64,000 bases of DNA from Pirellulaceae bacterium (GTDB lineage: Bacteria; Planctomycetota; Planctomycetia; Pirellulales; Pirellulaceae). The stretch spans positions 248,001 through 312,000 of the forward strand of contig BPJU01000003.1 in assembly GCA_026004775.1 (NCBI GenBank). Reading direction: 5' to 3'. A program made the translations under genes and the position numbers. Positions 1 to 9,866 of this stretch are shown piece after piece. Within the stretch, counting starts at the first letter, position 1, and each line of letters starts with the position of its first letter. The notes under the pieces were generated by a model. The model made no database searches. It worked only from the letters and a program-made list of their open reading frames with translations, and was not told where the DNA came from.

Positions 1-1638
1 CGCGGTTGGCGAATCCGTGTGGAGAGCCAATGGGCTGAACCGTTGGCACCGCCTCCGGCTTGGCGAATAGACTTGCGATTGCCGCCCGTGCGTGTCAACA
101 GTTACCAGTTTGAAGTGCCGCAAACGACGGATAGCCCTGCGAAGTTATCCCCAGCGTCCCGCCGGACACTCCCGTTGATGCAGCGCCGGACGCGCCCCCG
201 TCCTCCGTCGGACGTCGTCACGCTGCGGGATCGGTTGTATTACTTGCTGCATCCGCCGCTGGAGTGGCTGGCCGCCAGCGGGCAGATGCGGTTCCCGTTC
301 GAACCGTTTCCTTATCAGTGGGAAGGCATCGCCTTTTTGTATCCACGGCACACCGCGATCCTGGCCGACGAAATGGGACTCGGCAAAACCATGCAGTCCA
401 TCACCGCTATCCGACTACTGCTGCACAGCCACCAGGTGCGGAACGTATTACTGGTGTGCCCGAAACCGCTGGTCAGCAACTGGAAACGCGAATTCGGCCT
501 CTGGGCGCCCGAAGTCCCCGTGGCGGTCATCGAGGGCGATCCCCAACGGCGACTTTGGCAATGGCTGGAAGCCGCTGCTCCTGTAAAAATCGCCAACTAC
601 GAACTGCTGATGCGCGATCAAGAAGTGTTAACCGAGCAGAAGCCGCACTTTGACCTGGTGTTGCTGGATGAAGCGCAACGCATCAAGAATCGTAGCAGTA
701 ACACCAGCCAGGCCGTATGCGCTCTATCCCGCACGCGGTGTTGGGCTCTTACCGGTACGCCGATCGAAAACAGCCCGGATGATCTGGTCGGCATTTTTGA
801 ATTCCTTTCACCGGGATACCTGCGACCCGGGCTGGGGCCCCACAGGCTGCGCGAGCTGAGTCGCGACTATATTCTGCGCCGTACCAAGCAGATGGTCCTC
901 AAGGAGCTGCCTCCCAAAATCATCCGCGATGCCGAACTATCACTAACTCCTGAACAGTGGGAAACCTATCAACTGGCGGAACGCCAGGGGGTGGTGCGTC
1001 TCAATGAGTTGGGCGACCATTTGACTGTGCAACATGTGTTCGAGCTGATTCTGCGGCTCAAACAGATCTGCAACTTCGACCCGCTCACCGGTGCCAGCGC
1101 GAAGCTCGAACGGCTGGAGGCGGACTTGGAAGAAATCGCCGCCAGCGGCCAGAAAGCGATCGTCTTCAGCCAGTGGGTGAAGACGTTGGAATGGCTCCGC
1201 GAGCGGCTCGATCGCTTCGGCCCTCTCTGTTTTCACGGCCGGGTTCCCTCACGCCAGCGAGACGCAATCCTGGCCCGGTTCCGCAAAGACCCCGATTGTC
1301 ACCTGCTGCTGATGAGTTACGGTGCAGGCAGCGTGGGAATCAATTTGCAGTTCTGCCAGTATGTTTTTCTGTTCGACCGCTGGTGGAATCCGGCCATCGA
1401 AGATCAGGCAATCAACCGAGCCCACCGCATCGGCTCAGCCGGTCCGGTCATCGTTACGCGGATGCTGGCGCTGGATACCGTCGAACAACGTATTAACCAG
1501 ATCCTGGAACAGAAACGCGAGCTTTTCGCGGCAGTATTCTCGGATTCAATGACCCCGCGAAATTTGGGGCTGACTCAGGACGAGATCTTCAGCCTGTTCC
1601 ATCTCCGCCGCCCGGATACTCTGCGCAAAGCCGGTTAG
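1..1638 (+). CDS. SNF2-family DEAD/DEAH helicase, probably 5'-truncated
   Basis: ATP-dependent DNA translocase of the SNF2/SWI2 type; the substrate cannot be told from sequence. A GTG at 19 gives 539 residues, but the frame is open back to base 1, so the true start may lie outside the window. Counting from the GTG: Walker A DEMGLGKT near 116-123, DEAQ box near 217-220, motif III LTGTPIEN near 243-250, and the C-terminal motif VI DQAINRAHRIG near 461-471. Both RecA-like lobes are therefore complete and only an N-terminal accessory region could be missing. Bacterial SNF2 proteins often carry a SWIM zinc finger upstream; none is visible in the part seen. The next gene is 318 bases away and functionally unrelated. 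Confidence 0.85.
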   Translation, partial: RGWRIRVESQWAEPLAPPPAWRIDLRLPPVRVNSYQFEVPQTTDSPAKLSPASRRTLPLMQRRTRPRPPSDVVTLRDRLYYLLHPPLEWLAASGQMRFPFEPFPYQWEGIAFLYPRHTAILADEMGLGKTMQSITAIRLLLHSHQVRNVLLVCPKPLVSNWKREFGLWAPEVPVAVIEGDPQRRLWQWLEAAAPVKIANYELLMRDQEVLTEQKPHFDLVLLDEAQRIKNRSSNTSQAVCALSRTRCWALTGTPIENSPDDLVGIFEFLSPGYLRPGLGPHRLRELSRDYILRRTKQMVLKELPPKIIRDAELSLTPEQWETYQLAERQGVVRLNELGDHLTVQHVFELILRLKQICNFDPLTGASAKLERLEADLEEIAASGQKAIVFSQWVKTLEWLRERLDRFGPLCFHGRVPSRQRDAILARFRKDPDCHLLLMSYGAGSVGINLQFCQYVFLFDRWWNPAIEDQAINRAHRIGSAGPVIVTRMLALDTVEQRINQILEQKRELFAAVFSDSMTPRNLGLTQDEIFSLFHLRRPDTLRKAG

Positions 1639-1956
1639 AAAAAAACACGACTTTCTGCCGGAAACAGAGAAAATCCGTTCGCCATCCTCCTGAATTGCTC
1701 CCCATCCACCTTGCAGCTTTTGTTGAGTCCAGCAGTGATGGTCACAAATTTCGTGTCAAATGCTGGAGCACAGCCACCCCAATTGGCAAACAAGTATGCC
1801 TCATGCAACCATCTCAGGCCTTCTCTCGCATAAAGTTTCCTTTCTCTCATCAACCATGCGGAGCACACGTGGCCTATGGACGGTGTGGTATGTTATGCTA
1901 AGGCTGTTGCGAGTAGCGGTCGAGGAACGGCCATTTCCAGGCGGGGGGAGTGATCG
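1639..1956. other. Intergenic, no gene recognised
   Basis: The 318 bases between the helicase and the esterase-like gene hold only short frames without a convincing start or domain. AT content is higher than in the flanking genes. A TATGCT hexamer at 1894-1899 could be a -10 box for the downstream gene, but I see no matching -35. Confidence 0.4.
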
Positions 1957-3324
1957 ATGTGTAAACCGGGTTGGATTGTTGCGGCATTGTTGGTGTGCCG
2001 TTTGGTGTCAGGTACTTGGGCGAAGGGCGAGGAGGCGGTTCCCGACGAGTTGCGTCCTTTTTTTCAGCCTCCCGCCGAATATGAAAACGATTTTGGCCAT
2101 TACCGGTCGCCGCTGTTGTTCGACAACGGCACTCCCGTTACACGTCCCGAGCAGTGGCCCGCTCGGCGGCAGGAGATCCTGCGCCGCTGGCACGAATGGT
2201 TGGGGCCGTGGCCGGAATTGATCCGCGAGCCGAAAGTCACGTATGGTGAACAAGTCGACGAGCCGGATTACAAACGCTATACGGTACAGTTCCAGCTTAC
2301 TCCCCTGGAAACGACAACGGCGTATTTGTTGCTTCCGAAGATGCCCCAGGGCCGGGGGCGCCGCCCGGCGGTGTTAGTAGTCTACTACGAACCGGAGACG
2401 GCCGTTGGATTGCGGGGCATGAACCGTGATTTCGCTCGCCAGCTCGCTCGCCGCGGCTTCGTGGCTCTGTCAGTAGGACATGATGCGTCGATCTATTATC
2501 CCAGTCGCGAGGCAGCCCAGTTGCAGCCGCTTTCAGCTTTGGCCTACGCGGCTGCCAACGCGTATTACGTGCTGGCGTCCCGCCCCGACGTGGATCCCGA
2601 TCGAATAGGGATTGTCGGGCATTCGTACGGCGGCAAATGGGCGATGTTTGCAGCCTGCCTGTTCGACAAATTCGCATGTGCCGCCTGGTCCGATCCGGGA
2701 ATTGTTTTTGACGAGAGCCGCCCGAATGTGAACTACTGGGAGCCTTGGTACCTTGGCTACGAAGGGCCGATGTTCCGCCGCCGTGGCGTTCCGTCACCCG
2801 ACAACCCGCGCACCGGTTTATACCGCCGTTTGATCGAAGAAGGTCGCGATCTGCACGAACTGCACGCTTTGATGGCCCCGCGTCCGTTTCTGGTCTCCGG
2901 CGGATCCGAAGATCCCCCCTCACGCTGGCAGGCGCTCAATCATGCACGCCAGGTGAACCGTCTCTTGGGATACGAATTCCGCGTTGCCATGACCAATCGC
3001 CCCGGGCATGACCCGACCGAAGAGTCCAACCGTCAGATATACCTGTTCTTCGAACATTTTTTGAAACCGCACCAGTTACGACCGGCCGACAGCCAATCAG
3101 GACGGTCAGCCCCGCAATTGATAGAAAAGAGCGCTTCAGGGTCATGTACCTGGTCTACTCGACACCTCAATACCGATCCGTTATTTCCCTTTATTGCTAC
3201 GCTCGGAACGAGGCAGGCTCGCCGCGCACGGAGAATTCTTCTGCACACCACCTTGCTGACCTTTATCTGGCCGGCTGCCGCCGACTTCGGGAGTAGTTTT
3301 CCGCCATGCAAATACTCGAGCTGA
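1957..3324 (+). CDS. Secreted alpha/beta hydrolase, dienelactone hydrolase/acetylxylan esterase-like
   Basis: Probably an exported serine esterase acting on a plant or algal ester; the substrate is not predictable. The first ~22 residues form a signal peptide (hydrophobic AALLVCRLVSG, then a TWA cleavage site). A Gly-rich Shine-Dalgarno (ggcgggggga) lies just ahead of the ATG. Candidate triad: Ser in GHSYGG (near 223), Asp in GGSEDP (near 317), His in RPGHDP (near 350). The fold ends around residue 370 (FFEHFLKP). The last ~85 residues have no recognisable domain, and the frame overlaps the next gene by 19 bases. A second hydrolase of this general class is encoded at 25579-27636. Confidence 0.75.
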   Translation: MCKPGWIVAALLVCRLVSGTWAKGEEAVPDELRPFFQPPAEYENDFGHYRSPLLFDNGTPVTRPEQWPARRQEILRRWHEWLGPWPELIREPKVTYGEQVDEPDYKRYTVQFQLTPLETTTAYLLLPKMPQGRGRRPAVLVVYYEPETAVGLRGMNRDFARQLARRGFVALSVGHDASIYYPSREAAQLQPLSALAYAAANAYYVLASRPDVDPDRIGIVGHSYGGKWAMFAACLFDKFACAAWSDPGIVFDESRPNVNYWEPWYLGYEGPMFRRRGVPSPDNPRTGLYRRLIEEGRDLHELHALMAPRPFLVSGGSEDPPSRWQALNHARQVNRLLGYEFRVAMTNRPGHDPTEESNRQIYLFFEHFLKPHQLRPADSQSGRSAPQLIEKSASGSCTWSTRHLNTDPLFPFIATLGTRQARRARRILLHTTLLTFIWPAAADFGSSFPPCKYSS

Positions 3325-4028
3325 CACTGGATAATCCGGCAGCAAATGTTGCGCTGGACGAAGCGTTATTAGATGCCGCAGAAGCCGGCGAACTCGAAGA
3401 TGATGAGGTGCTTCGGCTGTGGGAGTCGCCGAATTATTTGATAGTCGTCGGGCGTTCGTCGTGTATCGCTAAAGAGATAGATCTGGAAGCGACTCAGAAA
3501 AAAGGCGTACCGATTCTTAGGCGCTGTAGCGGCGGTGCGGCGATAGTAGCCGGGCCGGGATGCCTCATGTATGCGGTAGTCCTCAGTTATAACAACCGAC
3601 CACAACTACATGATTTGGGGATCGCACACCAGTTTGTGCTTGGCCGCCTGGCGGCTGCGGTCGAAAAACAATTGCCAAATGTCTCCATATGTGGTACTAG
3701 CGACTTGGCCTGGCGTGGACGCAAATTCTCGGGAAACAGTATGCGTTGCAAACGCCATCACCTGCTTTACCATGGGACGATACTTTATAATATGGATATT
3801 TCCCTGATCGAGTCGCTACTGCGGATGCCGCCTCGCCAGCCCGACTACCGCCGGCAGCGCACCCACGATGAGTTTGTGACGAATGTGCCCTTGAATATCG
3901 ATCAATTGCGCCGGGATTTGTGTGTCGTTTGGAGAATCGATGCACACCTGGAAAACTGGCCACGGCAGCGCACTTCCGAACTCGTAGAACAACAATATGG
4001 CCGGCCGGAATGGATTTACAGATTTTGA
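3306..4028 (+). CDS. Lipoate-protein ligase A / octanoyltransferase family protein
   Basis: Member of the biotin/lipoate A/B ligase fold family, which transfers lipoate or octanoate to lipoyl domains of 2-oxoacid dehydrogenases or GcvH. Seen: the substrate-pocket motif RRCSGGAAI near residues 71-79 (family form RRxSGGG), and the adenylate-binding lysine context GRKFSGNSMR near 138-147. At 240 residues it lacks the C-terminal accessory domain of E. coli-type LplA, so it resembles the short LplA/LipM subclass; ligase and octanoyl-ACP transferase activity cannot be separated from sequence alone. Its start lies inside the 3' end of the preceding hydrolase frame, so the two are probably co-transcribed. 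Confidence 0.75.
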   Translation: MQILELTLDNPAANVALDEALLDAAEAGELEDDEVLRLWESPNYLIVVGRSSCIAKEIDLEATQKKGVPILRRCSGGAAIVAGPGCLMYAVVLSYNNRPQLHDLGIAHQFVLGRLAAAVEKQLPNVSICGTSDLAWRGRKFSGNSMRCKRHHLLYHGTILYNMDISLIESLLRMPPRQPDYRRQRTHDEFVTNVPLNIDQLRRDLCVVWRIDAHLENWPRQRTSELVEQQYGRPEWIYRF

Positions 4029-4189
4029 GATCGGGTGGCACTACGGCGGAGGGCTTGCCGCGGACGTGACGCATCGCCCGTTGGCTTCCGCTGGTACAGG
4101 GGAATGGTTGGGGGCCATCACTGACCAACTCACAAACAACGCGATTTCTCACTCCTTCGCGTGCTGTGCGCCGCCGGGGTTACCAAAGC

Positions 4190-6466
4190 TTAGACCAAGC
4201 CCCACTTGCGCCGGAGGAACCACTCACCGCTCCAACACCCCACGATCACCAAGAACAGAGCGGCGGCGTCCCAGGGAGTATCTCCCAGCCGCCAGCGGCG
4301 TTGCATGGAGAGCGTCTCTTCAGGGCGGCGTTCTTTCAAGGATTCGATGATCTGAGCGAGCTGTTCCGGGGCAACGAGTTGGCCTCCTACATCACGAGTA
4401 ATATGCGCCATGCGCGCCAGTTGATCCGGATCGGCTGCCAGCACCGACCGTTCGATATCCGTGTCTAATACTTGAAACGTCAATTCGGTTTTACCGATGA
4501 CTTGTCCTGCGCGTCTGGCAGTCGCCTCCAGTCGATAATCACCCGGCAACTCCAAACCTTCCACAGTGCCCGACCAATGGTCCTCTTGCTGGCGAAGTTC
4601 GATCGAGCGCTGCTGTCCGTCCACCGTGTAAAGGAGCATCTCCAACTGGGCATCCGATTCCGGATCTCCGGTAGGCGAACGCACACCGGCAGTCAACTCG
4701 ATAGGCACTTGAGGCGGAAAACGACGCTGGGCAAGTTTGATCCAGACTTCGCTCCGCGGATCTTCATCCCGATGAGCCAGCCAGAGGATGGCTTGCCGCC
4801 AGAAACGTTTGTGCTCTTGCTGGTGGCCGTGTTGCCACCAGCGATAGGTGGAATCCCCGGCAAACGCCAGGACTCGACCACGGCCATATTCCTGAGCTAC
4901 CAGCAGCGGCTCGTCGTTCGGCCCGGCAGCCAACACGCGGGCAGCCGGTTTCAGCTTCGAGAAGCGATTGGCTCCCAGAAGCGGCGGCAGCCGGCGCCAG
5001 ACCTGCTCGTTTTGCGTCTCCGGGGCGAGCCGAACCACCGGATGCGGCATCGCCGGAAGCATCACTATACCCTCGGGCGGATTCCAATGCGTATCCGGAC
5101 GCCACGGAGCCAGGGGCGATGGATCCTGCCGCTCCAAACGGTCCAATTCGATCGGCAACACGTCCCGCAGTGGTGTGTCCGCAAAACCTCCGGGCCCGAA
5201 ACTGTGATAACCGCCAATCATCATCAGTCCCGTTCCCTGCTCGACCCAGCGAGCCAACACCTGCCAGACTTCAGTGCGCATGGCCTGGGAATGAACGTTT
5301 TCGAGCAACACCACATCGAACCGTTGCTGTCCGAACAGGTCGCCGCGCGGATCGGGCCAATTCGCCCGGTTACGAGGGTCAATAAACAGATGCTCCAGGT
5401 GAATATCCGGTGAACTTCCTAATGACCACCGCAAATATCTCTGTTCGCCTGTCAAACTACCATAAACGTATAACACTCGTATTCCACCTTCTAACACAGT
5501 GAGAAAACTGGAAAGCATATTGTTAGAAGTGTTGATTTCTCCGGGTTGTGCGGGGACGCGGAGTGCCAACTTATATTGGCCTGGCTGCTGGGGTACAAAC
5601 GAAAGCTCAATAGGTAACAACCGCGTCTCCGAATCGACCAGGATTTCTTTGGGACCAATCACTTCTTCTTTGCCGTCCGGGTGCGTCACCGCAAGCTCCA
5701 CCGGGATGGGCCGGTTGGCGAAACCGGCCACTCGCAGGATTCCTCGCACCAGCAGTTCGTTTTTGACGAAGGCGGTATACTGCTCCGGCAGGTTTTCCAC
5801 GGCCACATCGCGAAGCTGGCTCGTATCACCCGCCTGGCCGAAAGCGACGGCGAACAGCGGTACTCCCATCCGCGCCAATTGACGGGCAGCGTCGTGGACA
5901 TCGACTTTCGGGTCGTAGGCCGTCACCACACCATCGCCCAAGAGAACCACCGCCCCGATGCGTTTGCCCATCGCCCGCCGGACGGCTTCTTCCAGGCACG
6001 CGCCGATGTCGGTTTCGCGTCCCTGAGGGCTTTCCGGCAGAGCGGCCGCGCCTTGGGAGATGTCCACCGGATGCAGTTTCCGGTCGTAGCCATAGACCTG
6101 TACGTCCCAACCGGCCCCCAGGTTGCGAACCTGTGAAAAGAGTTGCTCGAGCAGTTGCCTTTGCGCTTGCCAGCGAGTCCATTGCTCGCGGCCCGACGGA
6201 AGCTCCATGCTCTGGCTGGTGTCGAACAGCACGATGAGTGCGGCAGGCTGTTGGAGCGTGCTGGTGAATACCCACGCCGGTCGCAGCAGTGCCAGCACCA
6301 ACAGCAATGACACGCTGGCGCGCAAGCTGACCAGCACCAGCCTCTGGCGAAAGGTCAGTTTTCCGAAACTGGGCCGCAAGGCCAACAGGGCAAACAGCCC
6401 CGCAGCCGCAACCGCGACCACCAGGTAACTGTCGAACACGGGACTAACTGTCAATCGCCCTCCCAA
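4190..6466 (-). CDS. VWA-domain membrane protein with class I glutamine-amidotransferase-like region
   Basis: Last gene of a moxR-DUF58-BatA-VWA block. Two N-terminal membrane helices (about 12-30 and 47-68) precede a von Willebrand A domain whose metal-ion site is intact (DTSQS, D82/S84/S86). A long extracytoplasmic part follows, with a GATase1-like segment around VLLENVHSQAM ... LMMIGGYHSFGPGG (middle of the protein), and a last helix near the C terminus (AALFLVIVGCWSGEWFL). Such proteins are thought to act with the MoxR ATPase in envelope stress or metal-cofactor loading; this is family inference, not shown here. It starts 105 bases after the BatA-like gene, so the operon link is likely though looser than between the upstream genes. 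Confidence 0.8.
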   Translation of the reverse strand: MGGRLTVSPVFDSYLVVAVAAAGLFALLALRPSFGKLTFRQRLVLVSLRASVSLLLVLALLRPAWVFTSTLQQPAALIVLFDTSQSMELPSGREQWTRWQAQRQLLEQLFSQVRNLGAGWDVQVYGYDRKLHPVDISQGAAALPESPQGRETDIGACLEEAVRRAMGKRIGAVVLLGDGVVTAYDPKVDVHDAARQLARMGVPLFAVAFGQAGDTSQLRDVAVENLPEQYTAFVKNELLVRGILRVAGFANRPIPVELAVTHPDGKEEVIGPKEILVDSETRLLPIELSFVPQQPGQYKLALRVPAQPGEINTSNNMLSSFLTVLEGGIRVLYVYGSLTGEQRYLRWSLGSSPDIHLEHLFIDPRNRANWPDPRGDLFGQQRFDVVLLENVHSQAMRTEVWQVLARWVEQGTGLMMIGGYHSFGPGGFADTPLRDVLPIELDRLERQDPSPLAPWRPDTHWNPPEGIVMLPAMPHPVVRLAPETQNEQVWRRLPPLLGANRFSKLKPAARVLAAGPNDEPLLVAQEYGRGRVLAFAGDSTYRWWQHGHQQEHKRFWRQAILWLAHRDEDPRSEVWIKLAQRRFPPQVPIELTAGVRSPTGDPESDAQLEMLLYTVDGQQRSIELRQQEDHWSGTVEGLELPGDYRLEATARRAGQVIGKTELTFQVLDTDIERSVLAADPDQLARMAHITRDVGGQLVAPEQLAQIIESLKERRPEETLSMQRRWRLGDTPWDAAALFLVIVGCWSGEWFLRRKWGLV

Positions 6467-6571
6467 CGTAGAGTCCCTTTTTTTGTAACCAGCCTATTTT
6501 TCGTTCCGCACACTGCTCGCTGGCCCAACATCCCCCGCGGGTGATTCGGTGTCAGACCGGCGACGGCAACA

Positions 6572-8947
6572 TCAGACGTCCCGCCGGCGGTAAAACCGGT
6601 TAGCGAATGCGTATTCCAAGCCCGCCAATACCACCAGCAGTGTCATCAGCATCGGATAGAATTCACGCCCGACGCGTTGTCGGCCCTGGGCACGTTCGAT
6701 TTGCCGCACTTCGCGTATGGGCTGCAACCGATCCTTTCCCAGCTTCTGGAAGATCGCTTCGGGATCTGCCCGTTTCAAGTCCGTCAATTCTTCGGGAACG
6801 TTTACCGAAAACCCGTAGTGAACGATCCCACCGCGCCGTCCTTTAAGATCATAATGTCCCGGCGTATCCGTGAAGCGAACCAGCAGCGACTGGCCGGAGG
6901 CGGTCAATTGATACGGTTCTGCTGTGGGAGGAAATACTTGAAATCGGTCCGGGTCGACGTGCGAACGCAGGGGCAACGTGACACTTTCACCGGAGTGGAC
7001 ATTGAATCGCGCTTCTCCGGTTGCCACCAGGTAGAGCAGCATCTCATTGAGCAGCACGAATTGCGGCCACGGGTCTTCGCCGAAGACGAATTCGTTCCAG
7101 GGCATGCGTCCCGGAGGACGAGCCGTATCGGAAAGGGGCGTGGTCAGCAGCAGGACTTTTCCCTGGCCGACCGGGTGCTCCAACAAAGCCGGTTCGCCGT
7201 TGCTGTAGTATGCCAGCAACCGCACCTGGTCGCTGCCGATCGCCACTCCCCAGTGGCGAAAGACGGGAAAGGCGTGCCAGGGGACGGACGAAGCGCTTTC
7301 GCGAAACACGCGCCAGACGGGATGCTGGAGATCATGGGGTGCCAGGAAGACGTCGCGCCCGCCGCTGCGGAAAACGCGCGTCAGCTTCACACCCAGCAGC
7401 GATTCCGTTTCGGGCAGGTTGAAATCGGGTGACGACGCTTGGTGGCCCAGGAACACCGCCAATCCTCCGCCCGTGGTGACGTAATCGAGAAGTTTTCGCC
7501 ACACGGAAGCATCCATCGGGGGAGGGTCGGCCAGAACCACGGCGGCGAACCTCCTCAGATCCTGGCTGGCCAGATCTTCGATTCGCACTTGCATGCAATC
7601 GAAGCGTGTATGCCCCTGTTCTCGCAATTCATAGGGGGCCAGAGCTTCGGCAATGAAGCGGAGCGACGCATCCGCGGGTGCCGCCAGCAGCACCGGCCAA
7701 GCCTGTTGCACCTGCACGGTAAAGTAGCGCACGTCGTCCACCGCCAAACCGTCTTCACCGCTGATGCGCAGTTGCCCGTGCACGGTGCCCTCCGGCAACC
7801 CCTGAAGGCGAAACTCCAATACCCGGCTGCTGCCGGGCTCGAGGGTCACGGGTCGTGTGCCGCGTAACACCGGTTCGGGGCGAACCAGCCGCCCATCCCG
7901 CACAAAGGGATACTGCGGGTCAGGTGGTTCGATAAGCAACTCGACAATCCGCTCGCCCTGGATTCCCAAAGAGCTGACCGTTGTTTGTACCACCAGTTCG
8001 CCGTCGCGCGGAACGCGTTCGGCAGACAAGCGCGGCAGTCCCAGCGTGACATTGCGAGGATTATCGACTCCCACATCGATCAAATACCAGCTTACCAGCG
8101 GGTGAGTCTCCGCCAGGCGGCGCAAGGTTTCCACAGCCGTATCCGACCAGGCTGTCCGATTCAGGTCGCTGAAAAGATAGAGCTCTTTTCGTTCGTGTTC
8201 CGCTCTGGATAAAAGTTCCAGAGCATCTCGAACCAGATCGGGCCAGGGGCGCGGCGTAAAGCACGGCCGCAATTGCTTGACCGCAGCCGCCACCGCAGCC
8301 GGATCCAAGGAAAAGACGGCCGAGGTGGTTTGCGAGTCGAGGGTGGCGACGGTACTTTCCGGCGGAAGATGCCGGAGTATTTCGGTAGCGATCTGGGCCG
8401 CCTGCGCCAACCGCGATCGGTTTTCGGAAAGATAACCCATGCGAGGCGATGTATCGAACACGAAGACGGCTGCCACCGGAGCCTGCTGGCCCAGCACTAC
8501 CGGTGGTGCCTGCCACCACGCCCGCACGGCATTGGCGATTCCGAAGCCCAGCAGCATCACGGCAGGCAGCAGTGAAGCCCAGGCCAAAGCCCGACTCCGC
8601 TTGCGGGCAAGAACCCAAGTTCCCAGCACCAGCAGCGACACGCCGGCGGCCAGTAGCAGCCCGCTTGCCAACCAGTGGCCGATCTGAGCGGAAGCGACTG
8701 CCGGTCGGGCCAATGCGAATGCCAGCAACGCGATCACCGCACAGCGCATCGCCAACAGCAGCCACTGCTTCCAATGGAGCTGGCGCTGGTTGGTGCGCAG
8801 CCGCGGTTTTACCCACTGGATGGCCGGAAATATCAGCCGTTTGGGGCGCTGGCGGAGTGTCAGGTGCAACACCACCGGCACTCCCACCAATACCAATCCC
8901 CACAGCAACCCGGCGTTCAAAAGCGCCATCGCCCAACGTCTCTTCAA
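6572..8947 (-). CDS. BatA-like membrane protein with VWA domain (aerotolerance-type)
   Basis: The N-terminal BatA signature is clear: a helix (LLWGLVLVGVPVVLHLTLRQ) followed by the R-x-K-R-L-x-F-P-A motif near 35-43. Further helices lie near 62-80, 93-113 and 122-140, a VWA domain follows, and a C-terminal helix (YPMLMTLLVVLAGLEYAF) ends the chain. The VWA metal site reads DTSPR at 165-169, so the last serine of DxSxS is arginine and metal binding is probably impaired. The start codon overlaps the stop of the upstream DUF58 gene by four bases, so translation is coupled. The role is likely scaffolding in a MoxR/VWA envelope complex (family inference). Confidence 0.8.
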   Translation of the reverse strand: MKRRWAMALLNAGLLWGLVLVGVPVVLHLTLRQRPKRLIFPAIQWVKPRLRTNQRQLHWKQWLLLAMRCAVIALLAFALARPAVASAQIGHWLASGLLLAAGVSLLVLGTWVLARKRSRALAWASLLPAVMLLGFGIANAVRAWWQAPPVVLGQQAPVAAVFVFDTSPRMGYLSENRSRLAQAAQIATEILRHLPPESTVATLDSQTTSAVFSLDPAAVAAAVKQLRPCFTPRPWPDLVRDALELLSRAEHERKELYLFSDLNRTAWSDTAVETLRRLAETHPLVSWYLIDVGVDNPRNVTLGLPRLSAERVPRDGELVVQTTVSSLGIQGERIVELLIEPPDPQYPFVRDGRLVRPEPVLRGTRPVTLEPGSSRVLEFRLQGLPEGTVHGQLRISGEDGLAVDDVRYFTVQVQQAWPVLLAAPADASLRFIAEALAPYELREQGHTRFDCMQVRIEDLASQDLRRFAAVVLADPPPMDASVWRKLLDYVTTGGGLAVFLGHQASSPDFNLPETESLLGVKLTRVFRSGGRDVFLAPHDLQHPVWRVFRESASSVPWHAFPVFRHWGVAIGSDQVRLLAYYSNGEPALLEHPVGQGKVLLLTTPLSDTARPPGRMPWNEFVFGEDPWPQFVLLNEMLLYLVATGEARFNVHSGESVTLPLRSHVDPDRFQVFPPTAEPYQLTASGQSLLVRFTDTPGHYDLKGRRGGIVHYGFSVNVPEELTDLKRADPEAIFQKLGKDRLQPIREVRQIERAQGRQRVGREFYPMLMTLLVVLAGLEYAFANRFYRRRDV

Positions 8948-9840
8948 AAACGTGCCTGCCGGTTAATCAAGTACTCCATCAACGCGCGATCGAACCGCGT
9001 CCCGGTATCCAGGGGCACATAATCCGCCCCGATGTGCCCCAGTTCCTCACGCATCCGAGTGCGAAAACGCGCCACCTCTTCCAGATACTCTCTCTGATAA
9101 TTGTCCGCATCCACTTCTACCACCTCGCCAGATTCAGGATCTTCCAGCATCACCAGACCTCGAAACGGAAACGTCACCTCCGCTTCGTCCAGCACATGAA
9201 ACAATATCAGATCATGCCCGCGGTGCCGGAGCTTGCGCAACCCGCGCAACACATCTTCCACATCGCACAGAAGATCCGAAAAAATCATCACCAGACTACG
9301 GTGGCGAAGCATGGCACTGAGTTGGTCCAGCGAGCGGCCGGCTTCCGTCTTACCGGCAGGGCGAGCCCGCGACAGAAGCGAAAGGATATTTCCTAACTGA
9401 GTGCGTTTCGAGCGAGGTGCGAGACTGCTGTGAATGCGCTCCGAAAACAATATCAGTCCCACTGGATCCTGCTGGTGGATCATAAGATATGCCAGGGCGG
9501 CAGCCAGGCAGATACTGTAGTCGAATTTGGTCAGTTCCTGCCGATACGTGTACGCCATCGACTCGCTGACATCCATCACCAGGTAACCGGTAATATTCGT
9601 TTCTGCCTCGAATTTCTTGACATAATATTTGTCGGTTTTGGCATACACCAGCCAGTCGATATCTTTGGGATCGTCACCAGGCACATAACGGCGATGTTCG
9701 CTGAACTCGACGGAAAAACCATGATAGGGACTGGCATGCAGGCCCTGGAGAAAACCTTTCACCACGAATTGAGCGCGCAGATCCAGCCGCTTGATCTGGT
9801 GGACGACTTCGGGACGCAGATATTGCTCCACCGAAGCCAC
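8944..9840 (-). CDS. DUF58 domain protein (VWA-like, MoxR-associated)
   Basis: 298-residue DUF58 protein. Hallmarks: the PGDDPKDIDW motif near 54-63 (family form GDdxRxIDW), and an intact VWA metal site MDVSESM (D90/S92/S94). No membrane helix is visible, so it is presumably cytosolic and partners with the MoxR ATPase encoded 26 bases upstream. DUF58 proteins almost always accompany MoxR ATPases and are thought to be their adaptor or substrate-presenting partners. Four-base overlap with the BatA-like gene downstream. Confidence 0.88.
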   Translation of the reverse strand: MASVEQYLRPEVVHQIKRLDLRAQFVVKGFLQGLHASPYHGFSVEFSEHRRYVPGDDPKDIDWLVYAKTDKYYVKKFEAETNITGYLVMDVSESMAYTYRQELTKFDYSICLAAALAYLMIHQQDPVGLILFSERIHSSLAPRSKRTQLGNILSLLSRARPAGKTEAGRSLDQLSAMLRHRSLVMIFSDLLCDVEDVLRGLRKLRHRGHDLILFHVLDEAEVTFPFRGLVMLEDPESGEVVEVDADNYQREYLEEVARFRTRMREELGHIGADYVPLDTGTRFDRALMEYLINRQARF

Positions 9841-9866
9841 AGCTTCTACTCCTTAACTACGGGGCC

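Noticed and set aside
4472-5413. Plus-strand frame opposite the VWA gene
   Set aside because: No domain and no Shine-Dalgarno; sense strand is well supported.
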